A DNA stretch of 64,000 nt from Dermatemys mawii (lineage: Eukaryota; Chordata; Testudines; Dermatemydidae), in assembly GCA_007922305.1 (NCBI GenBank), contig ML677326.1, positions 52,960,453 to 53,024,452 on the forward strand. The letters run 5' to 3'. The position numbers and the translations under genes are program-made. Below are positions 10,143-22,735 of the stretch, piece after piece (positions within the stretch are counted from its first letter, which is position 1; every line of letters starts with the position of its first letter). The notes below the pieces were generated by a model. It was not told the origin of the DNA. It searched no databases and saw only the letters and a list, made by a program, of their open reading frames with translations.

Positions 10143-11345
10143 GTTTTTATGGCTGACCTGGAACAAAGCTTCTTCAACTCTCGTCCACTCACGCCCCTCC
10201 TTTACCTATGCTACATTGATGACATCTTCATCATCTGGACCCATGGGAAGGAAACTAGAAGAATTCCACCACTATTTCAACAGCTTCCACCCCACCATCC
10301 ACCTCAGCCTGGACCAGTCTACATGGGAGGTCCACTTCCTAGACACTACGGTGCAAATTAATGACAGCCACATTAACACAACCCTATACCAAAAACCTAC
10401 CGACAGCTATGCCTACCTCCATGCCTCCAGCTTCCATCCTGGACACACCACACGATCCATTGTCTATAGCCAAGCACTGAGGTACAATCGTATTTGCTCC
10501 AACCCCTCAGACAGAGACCTACAAGATCTTCATCCATTCTCAAAACTACAATACCCACACGAAGAAATAAGGAAACAGATTAACAGAGCCAGACGTGTAC
10601 CCAGAAGCCTCCTGCTGCAAGACAAGCCCAAGAAAGAAAACAACAGAACACCACTGGCCATCACCTACAGTCATCAGCTAAAACCTCTCCAAAGCATCAT
10701 CAGTGATTTACAACCCATCCCGGACAATGATCCCTCACTTTCACATGCCTTGGGAGGCAGGCCAGTGCTTGCCCACAGACAGCCCACCCACCTCAAGCAT
10801 ATTCTCACCAGCAACAGCACACTGCACCATAATAACTCTAACTCAGGAACCAATCCACGCAACAAACCTCGATGCCAACGCTGCCCACACATCTACACCA
10901 GCAACACCATCACAGGACCAAACCAGATCCACCACACCATCACTAGTTCATTCACTTGCACATCTACCAACGTAATATATGCCGTTATGTGCCAGCAGCG
11001 TACCTCTGCTATGTACATCGGCCAAACTTGACAGTCCCTACAAAAAAGGATAAATGGACACAAATCAAATATCAGGAATGGCAATATACAAAAACCTGTA
11101 CGAGAACACTTCAACCTTGCTGGACACAAATTACAGATTTAAAGGTCACCATCTTGCAACAAAAATACTTCAAGAGCAGACTGCAAAGAGAAACTGAAGA
11201 GCTGCAATTAATTTGCAAATTTGATACCATTAATCAAGGATTGAACAGAGACTATGAATGGCTAGCTAACTACAAAAGCAGCTTCTCTTCTCTCTGTGTT
11301 CACACCTCCAGACCAGCTGCTAGAAGAGGACCTCATCCTACCTGA
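10105..11345 (+). pseudogene. PLE reverse transcriptase and GIY-YIG endonuclease, broken frame
   Basis: The RT palm starts in one frame with MGTPTAPQYANVFMADLEQ and reaches CYIDDIFIIW, whose YIDD codons are 10212-10223. A shift near 10240 moves to the frame that reads EEFHHYFNSFHPTIHLSL, WEVHFLDTTVQIND and YQKPTDSYAYLHAS. That frame continues to a Cys/His cluster (CQRCPHIYTS, about 10872-10900) and the nuclease: VIYAVMCQQ from 10972 and AMYIGQT ending at 11028, where a TGA (11029-11031) interrupts it. Beyond the TGA the same frame reads KRINGHKS, then another shift leads to DYEWLANYKSSF and a stop near 11345. PLEs use the GIY-YIG domain to nick target DNA and the RT to copy the RNA. Here both domains are disabled. 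Confidence 0.88.
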
Positions 11346-11530
11346 TTAGAGATAACAAGCTGGTTCAGCCTGATTGGACTAACCTTGTTATCTCTAACCT
11401 CGCCCTTGCCTCTTATTTATTCCTGCCCCTGGACACTTCCACTGCATGCATCCAACGAGTGGGTATTAGCTCACGAAAGCTTATGCTCTAATACTTTAGT
11501 TAGTCTTTTAGGAGCCACAGGAGTCTGTCA
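11346..11530 (+). repeat. PLE 3' tail with hammerhead-like motif
   Basis: The 3' noncoding part includes an internal inverted repeat (TAGAGATAACAAG with CTTGTTATCTCTA, 11345-11398). At 11450-11490 it also has a segment that can form a stem (GTGGGT with GCTCAC) followed by GAAA and GCTTATGC. The same block occurs at 24635, 30840 and 37515. The positions before the stem (CCAACGA) are near the hammerhead CUGANGA core but differ at two bases. The expected outer stem is not evident by eye. Confidence 0.6.
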
Positions 11531-11541
11531 TTTCCTCTTAA
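11531..11541. repeat. Right target duplication of the Penelope-like element
   Basis: TTTCCTCTTAA matches the left copy at 9950-9960 in 10 of 11 bases. Confidence 0.6.
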
Positions 11542-12244
11542 TTTACTTCACTTTTATACCTCCATCTGTCTTCACTGTGCAAGATATAATTTCTTTGTAC
11601 AGTCACTGATGGATTCTCAATTTATAAACATACATTACCTCTGAATTTGACCCAGTCCACATGGAAGTCTTATACATTCTTCAGAATGAAACTGGCACAA
11701 CATACATGAACACATGTAAAATCAAAAACTTTTACTCTGGTGTTTTGGGGAGGCCTGTGTGCATGTCTACTGTTTATAGACAATACTGACATAGTTAGAA
11801 CTGGTCTGTGAAGTGTTCCAAAATTAGATACTGTTCAAGACCACTAAACTTGAAACATACCTGCCAATTTCCAACAAGTCACTGTGAACTTAGTACATAG
11901 ACATGAGTAAAAACATACGTTGTTATTAAAAAGTCTCCAGAGTATCTTCCAAAGAATATAAAGTAGGAATGCCTCACTGCATATTTCAAAACAGCAGAAC
12001 TCAACATAGCCCACTCAGTTTACGAATCATTTTGAAGATCTAGCAAGATAATCCTGTACTTTATGCCAAGGCTCGGATAACAGCTATGGCACTTACGTCT
12101 TATCTAGGGCCAAAAAAGGAAGAGTGTGCTTGGGAGGGCTGTGCACCATGAAAAACTCATTGTTTTTTCTAATGGGAAAAAGAGATCTTTACCTACGTTG
12201 TCCTTAAAATCCTAAGTCAGTTCTTTATTTGTGTGCTTTACAAA
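11542..12244. other. Gene-free AT-rich stretch
   Basis: I saw no recognisable gene, RNA or repeat between the PLE and the next CR1 remnant. Confidence 0.5.
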
Positions 12245-12720
12245 ACAGAGTAAGATCTCTTAAGTCATCTAGTCCATCTCCCTGTTGATGCAGAATGGTT
12301 TCCTTCACTATATGTAGTGTGTTTTCCCTTTCTTAATTTCATACAAGTTACTACAAGGTCTACTCCCTTGGACAACCATAAAAAAAATTTCCTCTTCTTC
12401 AGCTGGGCTTTCGTCTTTCAGATATTTGTAGAAACTTCTCTCTCCATTCATCATTTGCTCACCTAAATATATTTAGATGTTTTTTCTTCCCTCTACATAA
12501 AATTTCTTTCCACGTAAGTCAAGATCATTCCTCATTTTTATTTCTCTGCTGAATTTCCTGCTATCTATATCTGTCTTTTTTGTACAGATGTGCCCATAAC
12601 ATAAGGCAATATTCTAGGTGAATTTTCATCAGTCTTAAGGAGAGGGGCTGTCATCTTCCTGCTCAATGTGGCCCAACGTAAAAAAGGAGTATTTGGGTTT
12701 TGCCACAGTATCACAAAGCA
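12245..12720 (-). mobile_element. Old CR1 LINE 3' remnant, minus strand
   Basis: Read on the plus strand, AGTCATCTAGTCCATCTCCC (from about 12262), TTTCAGATATTTGTAGAAAC (about 12417) and GGCAATATTCTAGGTGAATT (about 12605) are the complements of CR1 landmarks in the order expected for the 3' end followed by the RT thumb on the minus strand. Divergence is high and no frame is open. It belongs to a different CR1 subfamily from the 5206-8370 copy. Confidence 0.65.
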
Positions 12721-14407
12721 AGCGAATAACTATTTAAATGACGACAACCACCATTAATTTTCTTTCCAAATTACTGTTTTCTGGATATTTCCTTTTTCTA
12801 GAATATCTGACCTTCAAATTATTTTATTATATACGAACTTACCACAAGTCTAAAATTAAAATTTATTTCAGCATATGCTGTACATAAAACAAGACCTACT
12901 AGATCTCAAATATTTGTATTTCTGACTCATTCTGAATCACAGACCGCAGAAATGTGTGATAATGACCTGACAAGATGTACTTGATCAATGAGTCAAATTC
13001 AGTTCTGTCTGGTAATTTGTGTCCCTTTACACAATCTTCTGGATCTCCAATTCTCGGTCAGATTCTTCCTACATAATCTCATTTTGCTGTATTTTGAGTT
13101 CTTTAGTCTCAACTTTTAAAAAATGAAAGAATAAGGTTCGATTTCTTCTTAAGGCATTGTTGCTAGAGTCACAGACAGCTATTTTGTTTTAGTTACTATA
13201 ATCTTGATCTTCTCTTTTCTCATTCTGCTGCGAATACATCATCTTCAACTTTCCCTCCTCAGCTCCCAGCAAATGATTGTACAGAGATTTCTAAAACCTC
13301 TTACAGACCTCTCATTCTCCTTCTAAATGTGTCAATATTGACGTACTGGCATAGTCCCACTGAAGCCCAGGAAGTGGATTTACACCGGCTGAGGATCTGG
13401 CAGCGTATGTGCTACTTGATAGATTTCTGTTCTGAAGAAAAGAAATTGGGAGTCAGAGTAATAATGAGCCTCTTTTCTCTCCACTAAAACTGATTCCAAG
13501 CTTTTTTTGTATTCCTCTGAGTCTGACTGGCTTTTGGGGGTTTCCAGAGCTTATGAACAATACCACATATGTGCATAAGGCATTCATGTACTGTGCACTC
13601 TTTTTAAAACTGAAGAGTCTAGTGCTCCAAAACATAGTTTTTATTTTCTCAAACAATTTGAAAGATGGTGGTGTTGTGGTGGATAACTGTTGACCAAAGT
13701 TTACTGTGAAAGAAAGTAAAAGAACCTGGGCACTATTTATACAAATATAAATATGAAATTACTAATTTTATTTCCATTATCTTATCCTCCCTCAGACCAC
13801 ACAATATAATAGTGACAGAAGCCAATCCTAACCTTCCATTTTATCCTGCTAAACTCGAACCACAACCAGTATACAGAATCGCTATCAATAAATGCGTACA
13901 AAATATAAGTAAGCAATTATTCCAGGATATATTCGTAGACAAAAATTTTTTTTAAGATGGAGTTAAGTATCATCGTACATGCCAATAAGATAAAATACAT
14001 TATAGAGATGTTGTAGTTATCCTAAAATCATGCATTGCATGCTCAGGAAGTTTAAACATCATAAGAAATGCTCAATTAAACAACTCATACACCCGTAGCT
14101 TTACCTCAGTGTGATGCCATGCAAGAGCTATATGATTTTGACTCAGGTGTTTGTGGTCCCAGATTAAACTGACGTGATTTTTGAAGACTCTCTTTCTTCA
14201 GATTTTCTCCTCTCAATGTAGTGACACTATGAGGTTGTTGGGGTGCCATACCTACTCATTTTGACCTTATATTTGGATTTCTTTTTAGTATAACCTTAAT
14301 TCTAAAAAAATACCTTATTTGGGGATAATTAGAACATCTATTTAATGTGTTTTACTATTAAATTACTGATATGTATTCTGAACTTTAACTCCATCTTTAT
14401 ATAGATT
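12721..14407. other. Gene-free AT-rich stretch
   Basis: No exon or RNA gene was found. GATTTACACCGGCTGAGGAT (about 13377) is the end of an old amniote repeat. The minus frame at 13453-13656 has no family features. Confidence 0.5.
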
Positions 14408-14470
14408 GGGTGTGTGTGTGTGTGTGTGTATGTGTGTGTGTGTGTATGTATGTGTGTGTGTGTGTGTGTA
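14408..14470. repeat. (TG)n microsatellite
   Basis: About 60 bp of TG dinucleotides are interrupted by a few TATG units. They are followed by GGACACACAC, which gives a short fold-back. The Cys/Val-rich frame read through it is an artefact of the repeat. Confidence 0.9.
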
Positions 14471-15234
14471 GGACACACACTTTACATTCTTATTCTATTC
14501 CCTACTCTTTTCCTCCAGGGATAATGAATCAAAATAATTCTTTCCATTTCACAGCCCTTCTCAATGAAGTATGTATTCCCCACAGAATATCTGCCCTTCA
14601 AGGAGCCCACAGGATTTTCTTCTCTGTTTTCTTGTCACTACTTCTACTTTGCTTTCCTACATGCTGCATTCCCAAAAAGCCCCCTTGGATGTAAGCTCAT
14701 GTTTCTCATCAACAAAATGTATGACCACAGGTGATATTTTGTCCTATCTTTGCATGGCACTTTTATGTTCTGTAGTCCTTATTTTAAGTGTGTATTTAGT
14801 TTCATCCACCCACAACACTCCAGCAGAACACTTAATCCCATAAATCACATTATCTATCACACATGCAATTCTGTGCTTAATTCTCTACTTCTTCCTACTT
14901 GTAAGATGCCCCAGTGTCACCCCTTTGAGAATTCATTTGAGTTGCGTGGAATAAAATGGGAGTTTAAATAGATTTTCCTATTGTAATGTTGTGGATGAGG
15001 GTAGTGATAGCTGAAATATTGCCATATAAATAAAAGTTAATTAGCTTTATAAAATGTTTGACTAGCAGGTTACTATTGTATTGCTTCTATTTTTGCATCT
15101 GCTATAGAACAATATTTCCTCTTTTTGTTCTATTTTATCCATGGGTCATAGTACTCTAGAAAACCCTGCGTCACATGACTGGACAAAACATGCTGTAAAC
15201 CAAACTCGACAAAGCCAATACTAAAAATAGTACT
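14471..15234. other. Gene-free AT-rich stretch
   Basis: Short overlapping frames at 14571-14843 and 14750-14971 have no recognisable domains. Nothing else was seen. Confidence 0.45.
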
Positions 15235-15465
15235 TTGCATTCTATGGCATCTTCCAGCCTAGGATCATAATGTGCTTTAACAAGCATTAATAAAGTAATC
15301 CTTAACAAGCATTAAGAAGTTAATACCTTGTCATAAGAATTAATCATGTCCATTTTACAGAATAGGAAATTAAGTCACACAGAGGATAAACGACTTTTCA
15401 AGAGCACACAAGGAACAAAACCCCAGCCTTCTGGTTTCCACTCCTGTGCCTTTTAAAAATGACCC
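15235..15465 (+). repeat. MIR/CORE-SINE-like repeat, old copy
   Basis: TTGCATTCTATGGCATCTTC, then TGTCCATTTTACAGAATAGG (about 15348), AAATTAAGTCACACAGAGG and ACCCCAGCCTTCTGGTTTCC follow the order of the widespread MIR-like amniote repeat (lead-in, TTTTACAGATGAGGAAACTG, TCACACAG, and AACCCAG...CTGACTC). Divergence is high. Two more partial copies lie at 38880 and 57165. Confidence 0.6.
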
Positions 15466-18400
15466 CGCTTCGTCTATGTAATTTTAAAATTTAATGTGCC
15501 TGTAACCAGATAGAATATATTGATATATTTAGATAGTAGCTTTAGTGTGATTCTTTACAGAATTGCATTAGTTACGTAGCTTAGTTAGCCATGTGAAAAA
15601 GAACAATTGAAAAAGATAATATATTACAAAAACTACATTGAAATATTTCAGTCATCTTAGAGAATCATAAAATTTGAATGGATAAGGGTCTATCATCAGA
15701 TATAGTCCATTTCAAGTCTAGGATTTCTTCCTGCAAATGTGAGCCTGTTAAATATTAAACTGATTCCAATCTCCTATTCAAGTCAATTTAATGTGTCTAG
15801 GATATTTAAACATTTGACTAAAAACTATTACCTTATATCATCTTAATTTAGAAATAAGCCCGCCAAGCACAGCTGAGAAACATTGCTTATCCCTTATTTT
15901 TTCCATTATATTCTATCACAGTAATTCACAAAGTTTATGGATATGTTACCCAGTCACTCAGGGTTTGATCCTATGCTCAGTGAATGGAAAACTTCCCATA
16001 AATTGCAGTGGTATAGGATCAGGGTTGCAGATATCAGATCCAACTCCGCTAATCTCCCCTCTTGTATTTTAAACTGTTAGAAGGAACAAAACAGATTACT
16101 TTGGACAAGGGTGAAGAGGGAACAGTCAAACCCACTGCAGTGTTGCAGATAGAGAATCATTTAATGTTCCATTGTTGTATAAAAGATGAAACATGAAAAG
16201 CCTCCTGAAAACGCACTGTGGGAATTTTGGGCTCAGTTCAAAGAAAATGGATTTCTTTATCAATATTTTTTTTTTAAAAAAAATATAGCTAACATAAAAA
16301 AGAGTAATGAAGATGAACATGATCTTATTATCAAATTGTACATTTTTCCCACAGTCAGTCATATTTTTCCCCATTAAACCAATGTTTGGCATTGTGATTT
16401 GTCTTTAAGCAGTGCTTATGAAGATAATATTAAAAGTCTTCATCTAACAAATGAGATTTCCTCTCATTGTGAAGAAGTGAGCACTCCCTCTTAGTCACAG
16501 TCGGGGGAGGGGGGATAGCACAGAGTTACAGAATTCTTTCTGCATTGTAGGTATGACTGCCAAATTCATCAAGTAATTACAGCAAGTTTCCATTCTTCAA
16601 TCTTTTAACACATTGCATTTTTATGTGTGATGTACATTAATTAATAAAGAGAGGCAAATAAATGCTAAAACATGTTGTACCATTGGATTAAAAAACTGTA
16701 AACTTCACAAAGGTAAAACACAAACACCATTTTGGTTTGTTGTTACAAGATTAAGACTGATTCATAGTAAAACAAAATTTAAATCCTTAAATACTGAATC
16801 CGATTGTACAATATCAACTTTAAAGAAAATGTATCTGCCTATGCAATTGACAGAATTCATTTTATGGGGATTGCTGTTTATATATATATATATATATCAA
16901 TACTGAGATTTGTACTACATGTTTCAGTTACATAAGGTAGTGGTCTAAATCTTCTAGCTGCATGAATAAAACTAGTGTATTACATACAAAGTCATTCACT
17001 GGTTTCAAAAAAGTGCACCACTGATTTCAATAAGGTGCACCCTACTTAGATAAATGTATCTTGACCCTAATATGGCATACCACCTACTTCTTCCTGTTGA
17101 AAATGCTCACCTTAAGAGTGTAGAAACCATTTAATGGATGAATGAGAACCCCATATTCTAGTGCTCATTGAACAGGAGAGCAGGTGAAAAAGGTCTAGTT
17201 ATGTGGTGATCTATTTAAATACACAGTGAATTTTCAGCATAATTAGGCCCCTAAACATTTACAAGCTATTTGAGTAACCCACTATTTAATGTATATTACA
17301 TATCCTCCTTTGTGCTTGATTCCAGGTGGATGGGGCTGCTACAGCTCACATTTAGGAATTGTAATCCTCGAGTCCTAGTTCAAATTATAAAGATTCATGA
17401 TTTAGCTCTGGAGGCCTTCTGCTTCACTTTCCACTGATTACCAAGGTAAGGGTCATTACATTTGTTCATACTCGTAAATACAGTTTGTTGATAAGCAGCT
17501 GTTTCTAATACCTTAAGCTCCATTTCCTACAACTCTTATATCAGGGGGATACAGGTTTTGAAATATTGTAACATTTCCTTTATAAACACAGTGTACCTAT
17601 TTTTGTTTGCATCTTTGAAGAGGAAACCCACTTCTTTTTGGCCAATTGACATTTTACTTCACTCCTGGAGCCAAATTCCTGTCTGACTCCCATTCAGCAG
17701 CCATCTTGTATTGTCAACCACACCTCTGGCCCATCAGAGGCCCAGTGATGTTAAAAACATACATAAATTGGCCTATCTAAAAGCCCAGCTTTTACCTCTC
17801 TGATGGGTCTCTAGAGAGAAACCTCATCTGCTACTGCCAACTGCTTCTGGTAGGAGCCAAACACTTGCACAGGTCCCCTGGGCATGGCTCCTGCAGTTGT
17901 TAGGTAATGCAGCAGTAACAAGCATTTCTGCCCAAAAGGCATCAGGCATAGGCAGGAACAGCAATGCCCCAACAACAAAGGAGGATTAACTGTACAAGTA
18001 GCAACCTCAAGCCACAGCAACAGGGAAACCAACCAAGCCTTCCTATACCAAGGGGGCATTAGATATTGCACTAAAAGCAAGCAACACTCATAAGAGCTTG
18101 GAAGCATCTAAGAATCACCAAGGGTGAGTCATGTTCAGCAGAGGCCAGAGATTATCAAAGCCTCAGCATGGAGGAGCTAAACCTAGTGGAGTGTCAAGGG
18201 CCACTGGAGCCTCACTGGTGCAAGCCACGCAGGAAAACAGATCTGGATCAGGAAACCTCAGTGGGAGACCCAGCTCCAACTGAGAAAGTATGGCTTTGGG
18301 CGGTTATCATCAACCAGTTTCATTGTTCCACAGTTTAATCCAGTCCACTGGATACAACAAGAGCACCAGCCCAGAAGAGTCCTTGACCAATGTAGGTAAT

Positions 18401-19379
18401 TGGGCAACAGTAGATAACCATTTCTCTTTTTCATTTGGCTAACTATGAGCCTAATGTAAAACCACACAATGCCAATTAAAATATTCCCATCAATTTCAAG
18501 GGTCTTTATATCTGGCCCTATGAGTCTTTCATTTTAAATTTAAATTTTCCTCCTTAATTTTAGGGAGCCTAACCAATGCTGGTGTAACTGAAATATGGCA
18601 AGTTTGGTTTATGAGCAGAGGTTGAGAGAATACCTTTACTTTTGTTTTTCCAATTCTAGCCCTATTTAAGACAGGCACACGGGACATAGGATTTAATCTG
18701 CACAAAATTTTGCATGCATGTAGGATCTTGATATGAACTAAGAATTAAGGAATGCACTTTGTTCAAACTCGCATGGCTTTTATATTTAATTCATTGCTCA
18801 TCAACATATTTCAGTTGCGATAACAGAAAGCATCAGCCCTCAGTCCCCACATTAATAGTCTGTGTTCCCATGGATGTTCCTGCTGCTAATAACTATAGCT
18901 TAGCATAAAAATCTGCTTCTACATCTTGTCTGAAACCTTTATGAAAATTAAGTTTTTCCAGCAATACAGTTTTCCATTTATTCTGAATATTTTTGCTTTC
19001 AAAAAAAGTAAAAAGATTCAAAATGTTTTGAATGTGTTAAGATAAAAAATGTTTTTTCCACATTAAAAAAAGCCCAAGTACTGCTCCTGAACTGTACCCC
19101 ATCACTGCTCCTGGTGGCAGAGGAGGTGGGAGGAACGTAGAAATGTGGATTCAAGCCACTGTTATGCTCCCCTCAGTCCTGAGTGAAACAATTGCTAAGC
19201 TGCATAATTTAGAGAAGCCTCAGGGCTACTCTAACCTATCAGCTGTCAACAGATCCTAACTGAAAATATGTCTGAGACATGCATCACCATATTAAGTTTC
19301 AGAGGTTGCACACATATTTGGTGATATGGGGTAAGATAAATATTGAAGTATTTTATACAAAGTGGAATATCTTTGACAG
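15466..19379. other. Gene-free AT-rich stretch, mostly unassigned
   Basis: Nearly 4 kb has no recognised gene or well-kept transposon. It contains an (AT)n tract near 16878-16898 and an A/T fold-back near 16265-16290. 17650-18450 is less AT-rich, and neither strand shows a family feature there. The minus frames at 17811-18107 and 18258-18467 look like chance. Confidence 0.5.
16878..16898. repeat. (AT)n microsatellite
   Basis: A short pure run of TA dinucleotides (about ten units) ends at TATATATCAATAC. It has no annotated neighbour. Confidence 0.8.
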
Positions 19380-19570
19380 GAGAGAAAGCAAGAGCAATTC
19401 ACCCCACAGTACCCATAGCCCCGTCATTAGGACACTCACTTGGAAGATCGGGCTCTGCTTTACATCAAGCAGAAAAGAGATTTCACTCTGGGTCTCCAAC
19501 ATCCTAGGTGAGTACTCTATCCACTGGCTTGTTGGGTAACAGCGGGACCACCACTATCACCACATCTTCT
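19380..19570 (+). repeat. Composite tRNA-like repeat, fragment
   Basis: GTCATTAGGACACTCACTTG resembles the A-box half of a tRNA-like repeat. TCACTCTGGGTCTCCAACAT with AGTACTCTATCCACTGGCTT resembles the inverted second half. Longer relatives are at 28590-29280, 56390-57000 and 59480-60005. The family looks like two tRNA-like halves facing each other. No tRNA gene can be folded from it. Confidence 0.45.
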
Positions 19571-20854
19571 ATTTTGCGTGGGGCCTGATTCAATAGATAA
19601 AGTCCGAAATGGATCTGCATATGTTTTAAGGCAGCCTCTGAGCTCTACCAGATTGGACCCATAGGCCAAATAGACAAGGGAGACCGCACTTTGTGAATCC
19701 AACTGGGGCTTAGGCATGAGTTTGGCAGCAAAGTGCTAAGTATATCAAATAATAAAGTGGCTGTGCACATGCTCACCAGCAGAATTTTAGGCACTTTGGG
19801 AATTTAAATGCTTACAGGATTAGACATCAACTGAGGAGGTGTTTTGTGAATGCCAGTGGTGCGTAAGGACCCCTCTCCTCGAGGTGGTATCTACACTGAA
19901 GCACTACAACTTTGCCACTGTAGCCATTTAACTATAGACATACCCTAAATGTTGAGCTCAGCAATCTATAGTGGCAGTTTAGCATACAAGTCCCTCTTGG
20001 GAATCTGTTCCATTAAATAATTACATAAATAAATTCTATAGAACATTTGATACCTGTGACTTGACAAAAACAATGCATCTTTCAGAAGGGAAGTACTTTT
20101 GATATACTTGTATATCATGAATATAAAAATATTTATAACATGAACAGATATTCTGTAGGTAATTGTACTTTAACCTATATTTTATTTATAGCTATGACAC
20201 AAGTGAAATTAATTATGAATGTGAGGTCACCTATTACGATTTATTCAAGGGTGAATGCTTCCTCAACCAATACTTCTATTTAATCAGTGAATTTAATAAA
20301 TATCAAAATTGACAAGCATTGGAAAAAATTTCCTTTAAAAATACAAATTAAAAGTTTTAAAGACTATAAGCCACTGGATATAAAATTCTAAGGAATTAGG
20401 TACATAAAACAATGGGAGAGATAGCCATGAAACTGGATATAAATAGTAGCTAAAACAGCATCCCAACATTGATCAAGGGCCTTATGAAAATCAGAAAAAC
20501 ATACTGCTTTGTGTTCAGAGTTGTTTATTAGCCAGGGTGAAGTGAATTATAAAATATCTAGGCTTATTTGTAAATACAAAGGGGCCACCCAGTGACCAAA
20601 ATTACAATTTTCAAAGTTCTGTGTTTTGTCACCATATACAAATGTTTTAAAACAGATTAAAAATAAATTCATTGACTCAGATTTTCTTTACAACAGTTAC
20701 ATTGCACTGTCAGAGGAAAAAAAAATACAAATAAATATGTCAGCCTAAGAAATGAAATAATCATATTTATCTAATGTATAGGTGAGTGATAAAATTGGTA
20801 TAAGAATAGTGAAAAATCAGTGGCTGGTCTTCACTACAGATGCTACCAACTTGA

Positions 20855-20935
20855 TTTGCAAGAGGTACTGACTCCTCAACTTCCACTAATGTCATTGGAA
20901 GCAGGTGTTCAGGGCCTCTGAAAATCTTGTAATCA
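20855..20935. repeat. Degraded palindromic GGTGCTCAG-type repeat
   Basis: GGTACTGACTCCTCAACTTC and GCAGGTGTTCAGGGCCTCTG are the two arms of a family whose consensus, as I recall it, is CTGAGCACC-CTCAACTCCCA facing its complement. Related copies are near 9705, 39565 and 52565. Confidence 0.4.
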
Positions 20936-22706
20936 CTAACAAAGGCAAAATGGCCTTGAATGTTTTATGTAATTTTTTGCCATTGATTTAAAAAAAATGT
21001 AATTACAAAAATCTTCTATGTTCAGGCCTAACTCACTTTAAAAATATAGGCAAAAATGCTTCCCTCAATGCCAACTGATCTTTAAATTTACTGGGAGAAA
21101 AGGCTATTTAAAGTAGAACATTTATTAGTACTTCCATACTCCTCTTTAACAAACAATGGGAAAACACTTTCCAACTGCTCTGAGGGGAGAAGGGGAGGAA
21201 GAAGTCTGAACATTATAAAAGTTATACCAGACTAAGAGGACTGAAGGCAAATGATGAAAGATTGCAGTAGCATAGGAGCAAGAGTCTTGCTCCCTCTTAT
21301 TCTCCTGCTTTATACTATAGTATAAAGTAAAACTATAATCTGGCCCTTTGTAGCTGATCTCTGAGGCAAAGTCCAAGACTATTACAAAGCACATACTTAT
21401 CACTTACTGAGCTGGAAAATACTAAATAGTTTCATTTTACTCCTTACAATTGTCTAGTTGAGCATATGAGAACATTTGGAAATCTGAGCCATCCTCATGG
21501 CTGAGGATGAGCACACAGTCATTTTGCTCCTTGCCCAGCTTGGATGTTAAGTTTTTTCCCCTTCTCAGTAGCCATATCCTCTTGCCTCCCTCTTTGAAAA
21601 GGCTACTGGTCATGTTCCCCACCTCTTGAATGCCTGGGGGTCTTTTCTTTTACTTTCTTTTGTACACTGCATTACACGTCTGTTTGGTTTCCTCTCCTGT
21701 GCTACGTTATTGATCATGCCAGACCACTACACTACCCAAACCTTAAGAAAAGGTTTATTTATATGTAAATACACTTTCATTAAATTCATTCCAGAATTAA
21801 ATTACATCCAAATGTATTGAGCAAGTATATTATACGAAGATTTATTTATTTTGAAAACTTGATGAATTTCATAGCAAAAAGGAAAACAAAAAAATTGCTA
21901 ATCAAAACCCACATGTTTTGCACATCTCTTTACACTAGAAATGGTATAGACCTCCCTCAGACCTCTTAAAGTCATAAAACCAGAGTCTCATACTGCTTTT
22001 CTTCATCAACAGGCCAACATGAAATTGTAGCCTTCAAAACTAAATACAGAGAGTCATTCAGTTCCCCAGGCATGGACTAAATATTACAGATTGACAACAT
22101 CCACTATCATGTAATCATTTTGTGGTTTTCAAGGAAACCTTTGAAAATCTCTGTGGCTGGACCAGATTCATACCACCATGTTCGTTCTTGGATATATTGT
22201 CCAGAAGTCTATTGCACAGTTTTATGGAGCTTTGCAGTCAAGATTAATTTCATCTACAACCTCAAGAGACAAAGATTATCACTTTCATATCCCAAGAAAT
22301 GTGAGCCAGAGGTAATACAAATATTATATATCCATATAAAACAACATATTTGGCAATATTCCCAGCTTAATTTCTCTGCCATGACCATAGCCAAAACAAA
22401 GAGTAAAAGGGACACATACAGCATTGTGTAGGAAAGGACTGGGAATTGGGGAAGGACAACATTTTACTAAACACACTCTAGAAATTGCAACAAGATGGAT
22501 GAATGACTAACTCCCAAGTTGCTCAACTTTGAAATTATCATATCATACCAATGTGAAATCTGATGTGACTGTGCTTTGTGTGCTGTCTGAGTATGACTCG
22601 ATGATGTTCTGCATATTAGCTTGAATACTGAGAAATAAATTCTACACTATATCATCAGGAACTATGATGGGGATGAAGGAGAGTCATCATTAGTCCCCAA
22701 GAAACT

Positions 22707-22735
22707 CCCCCCCCCCCCCCCCCAAAAAAAAAAAA
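22707..22735. repeat. Poly-C followed by poly-A tract
   Basis: A run of about 17 C is followed by about 12 A. Homopolymers like this are often miscounted in assemblies. Confidence 0.8.

Larger units (their letters stand above)
9961..11530 (+). mobile_element. Penelope-like element (PLE) with RT and GIY-YIG nuclease remnants
   Basis: A 1.57 kb insertion is flanked by an imperfect 11-bp duplication. In order it has an inverted copy of the family 3' tail (9964-10031), a palindrome over an RT motif (10068-10142), a plus-strand RT-coding region with YIDD (10105 to about 10700), a linker, a Cys/His motif and GIY-YIG nuclease (about 10880-11130), a C-terminal tail to a stop at about 11345, and a 3' region with a hammerhead-like motif. 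This RT plus C-terminal GIY-YIG order is diagnostic of Penelope-like elements. The coding region has at least three frame breaks and an in-frame TGA, so the copy is inactive. The full RT N-terminus is missing, so it is 5'-truncated. Confidence 0.9.

Noticed and set aside
10674..11129. Minus-strand and alternative plus-strand frames within the PLE
   Set aside because: They are shadows of the Penelope-like coding region in other frames.
14408..14470. Cys/Val repeat protein
   Set aside because: It is a translation of the TG microsatellite.
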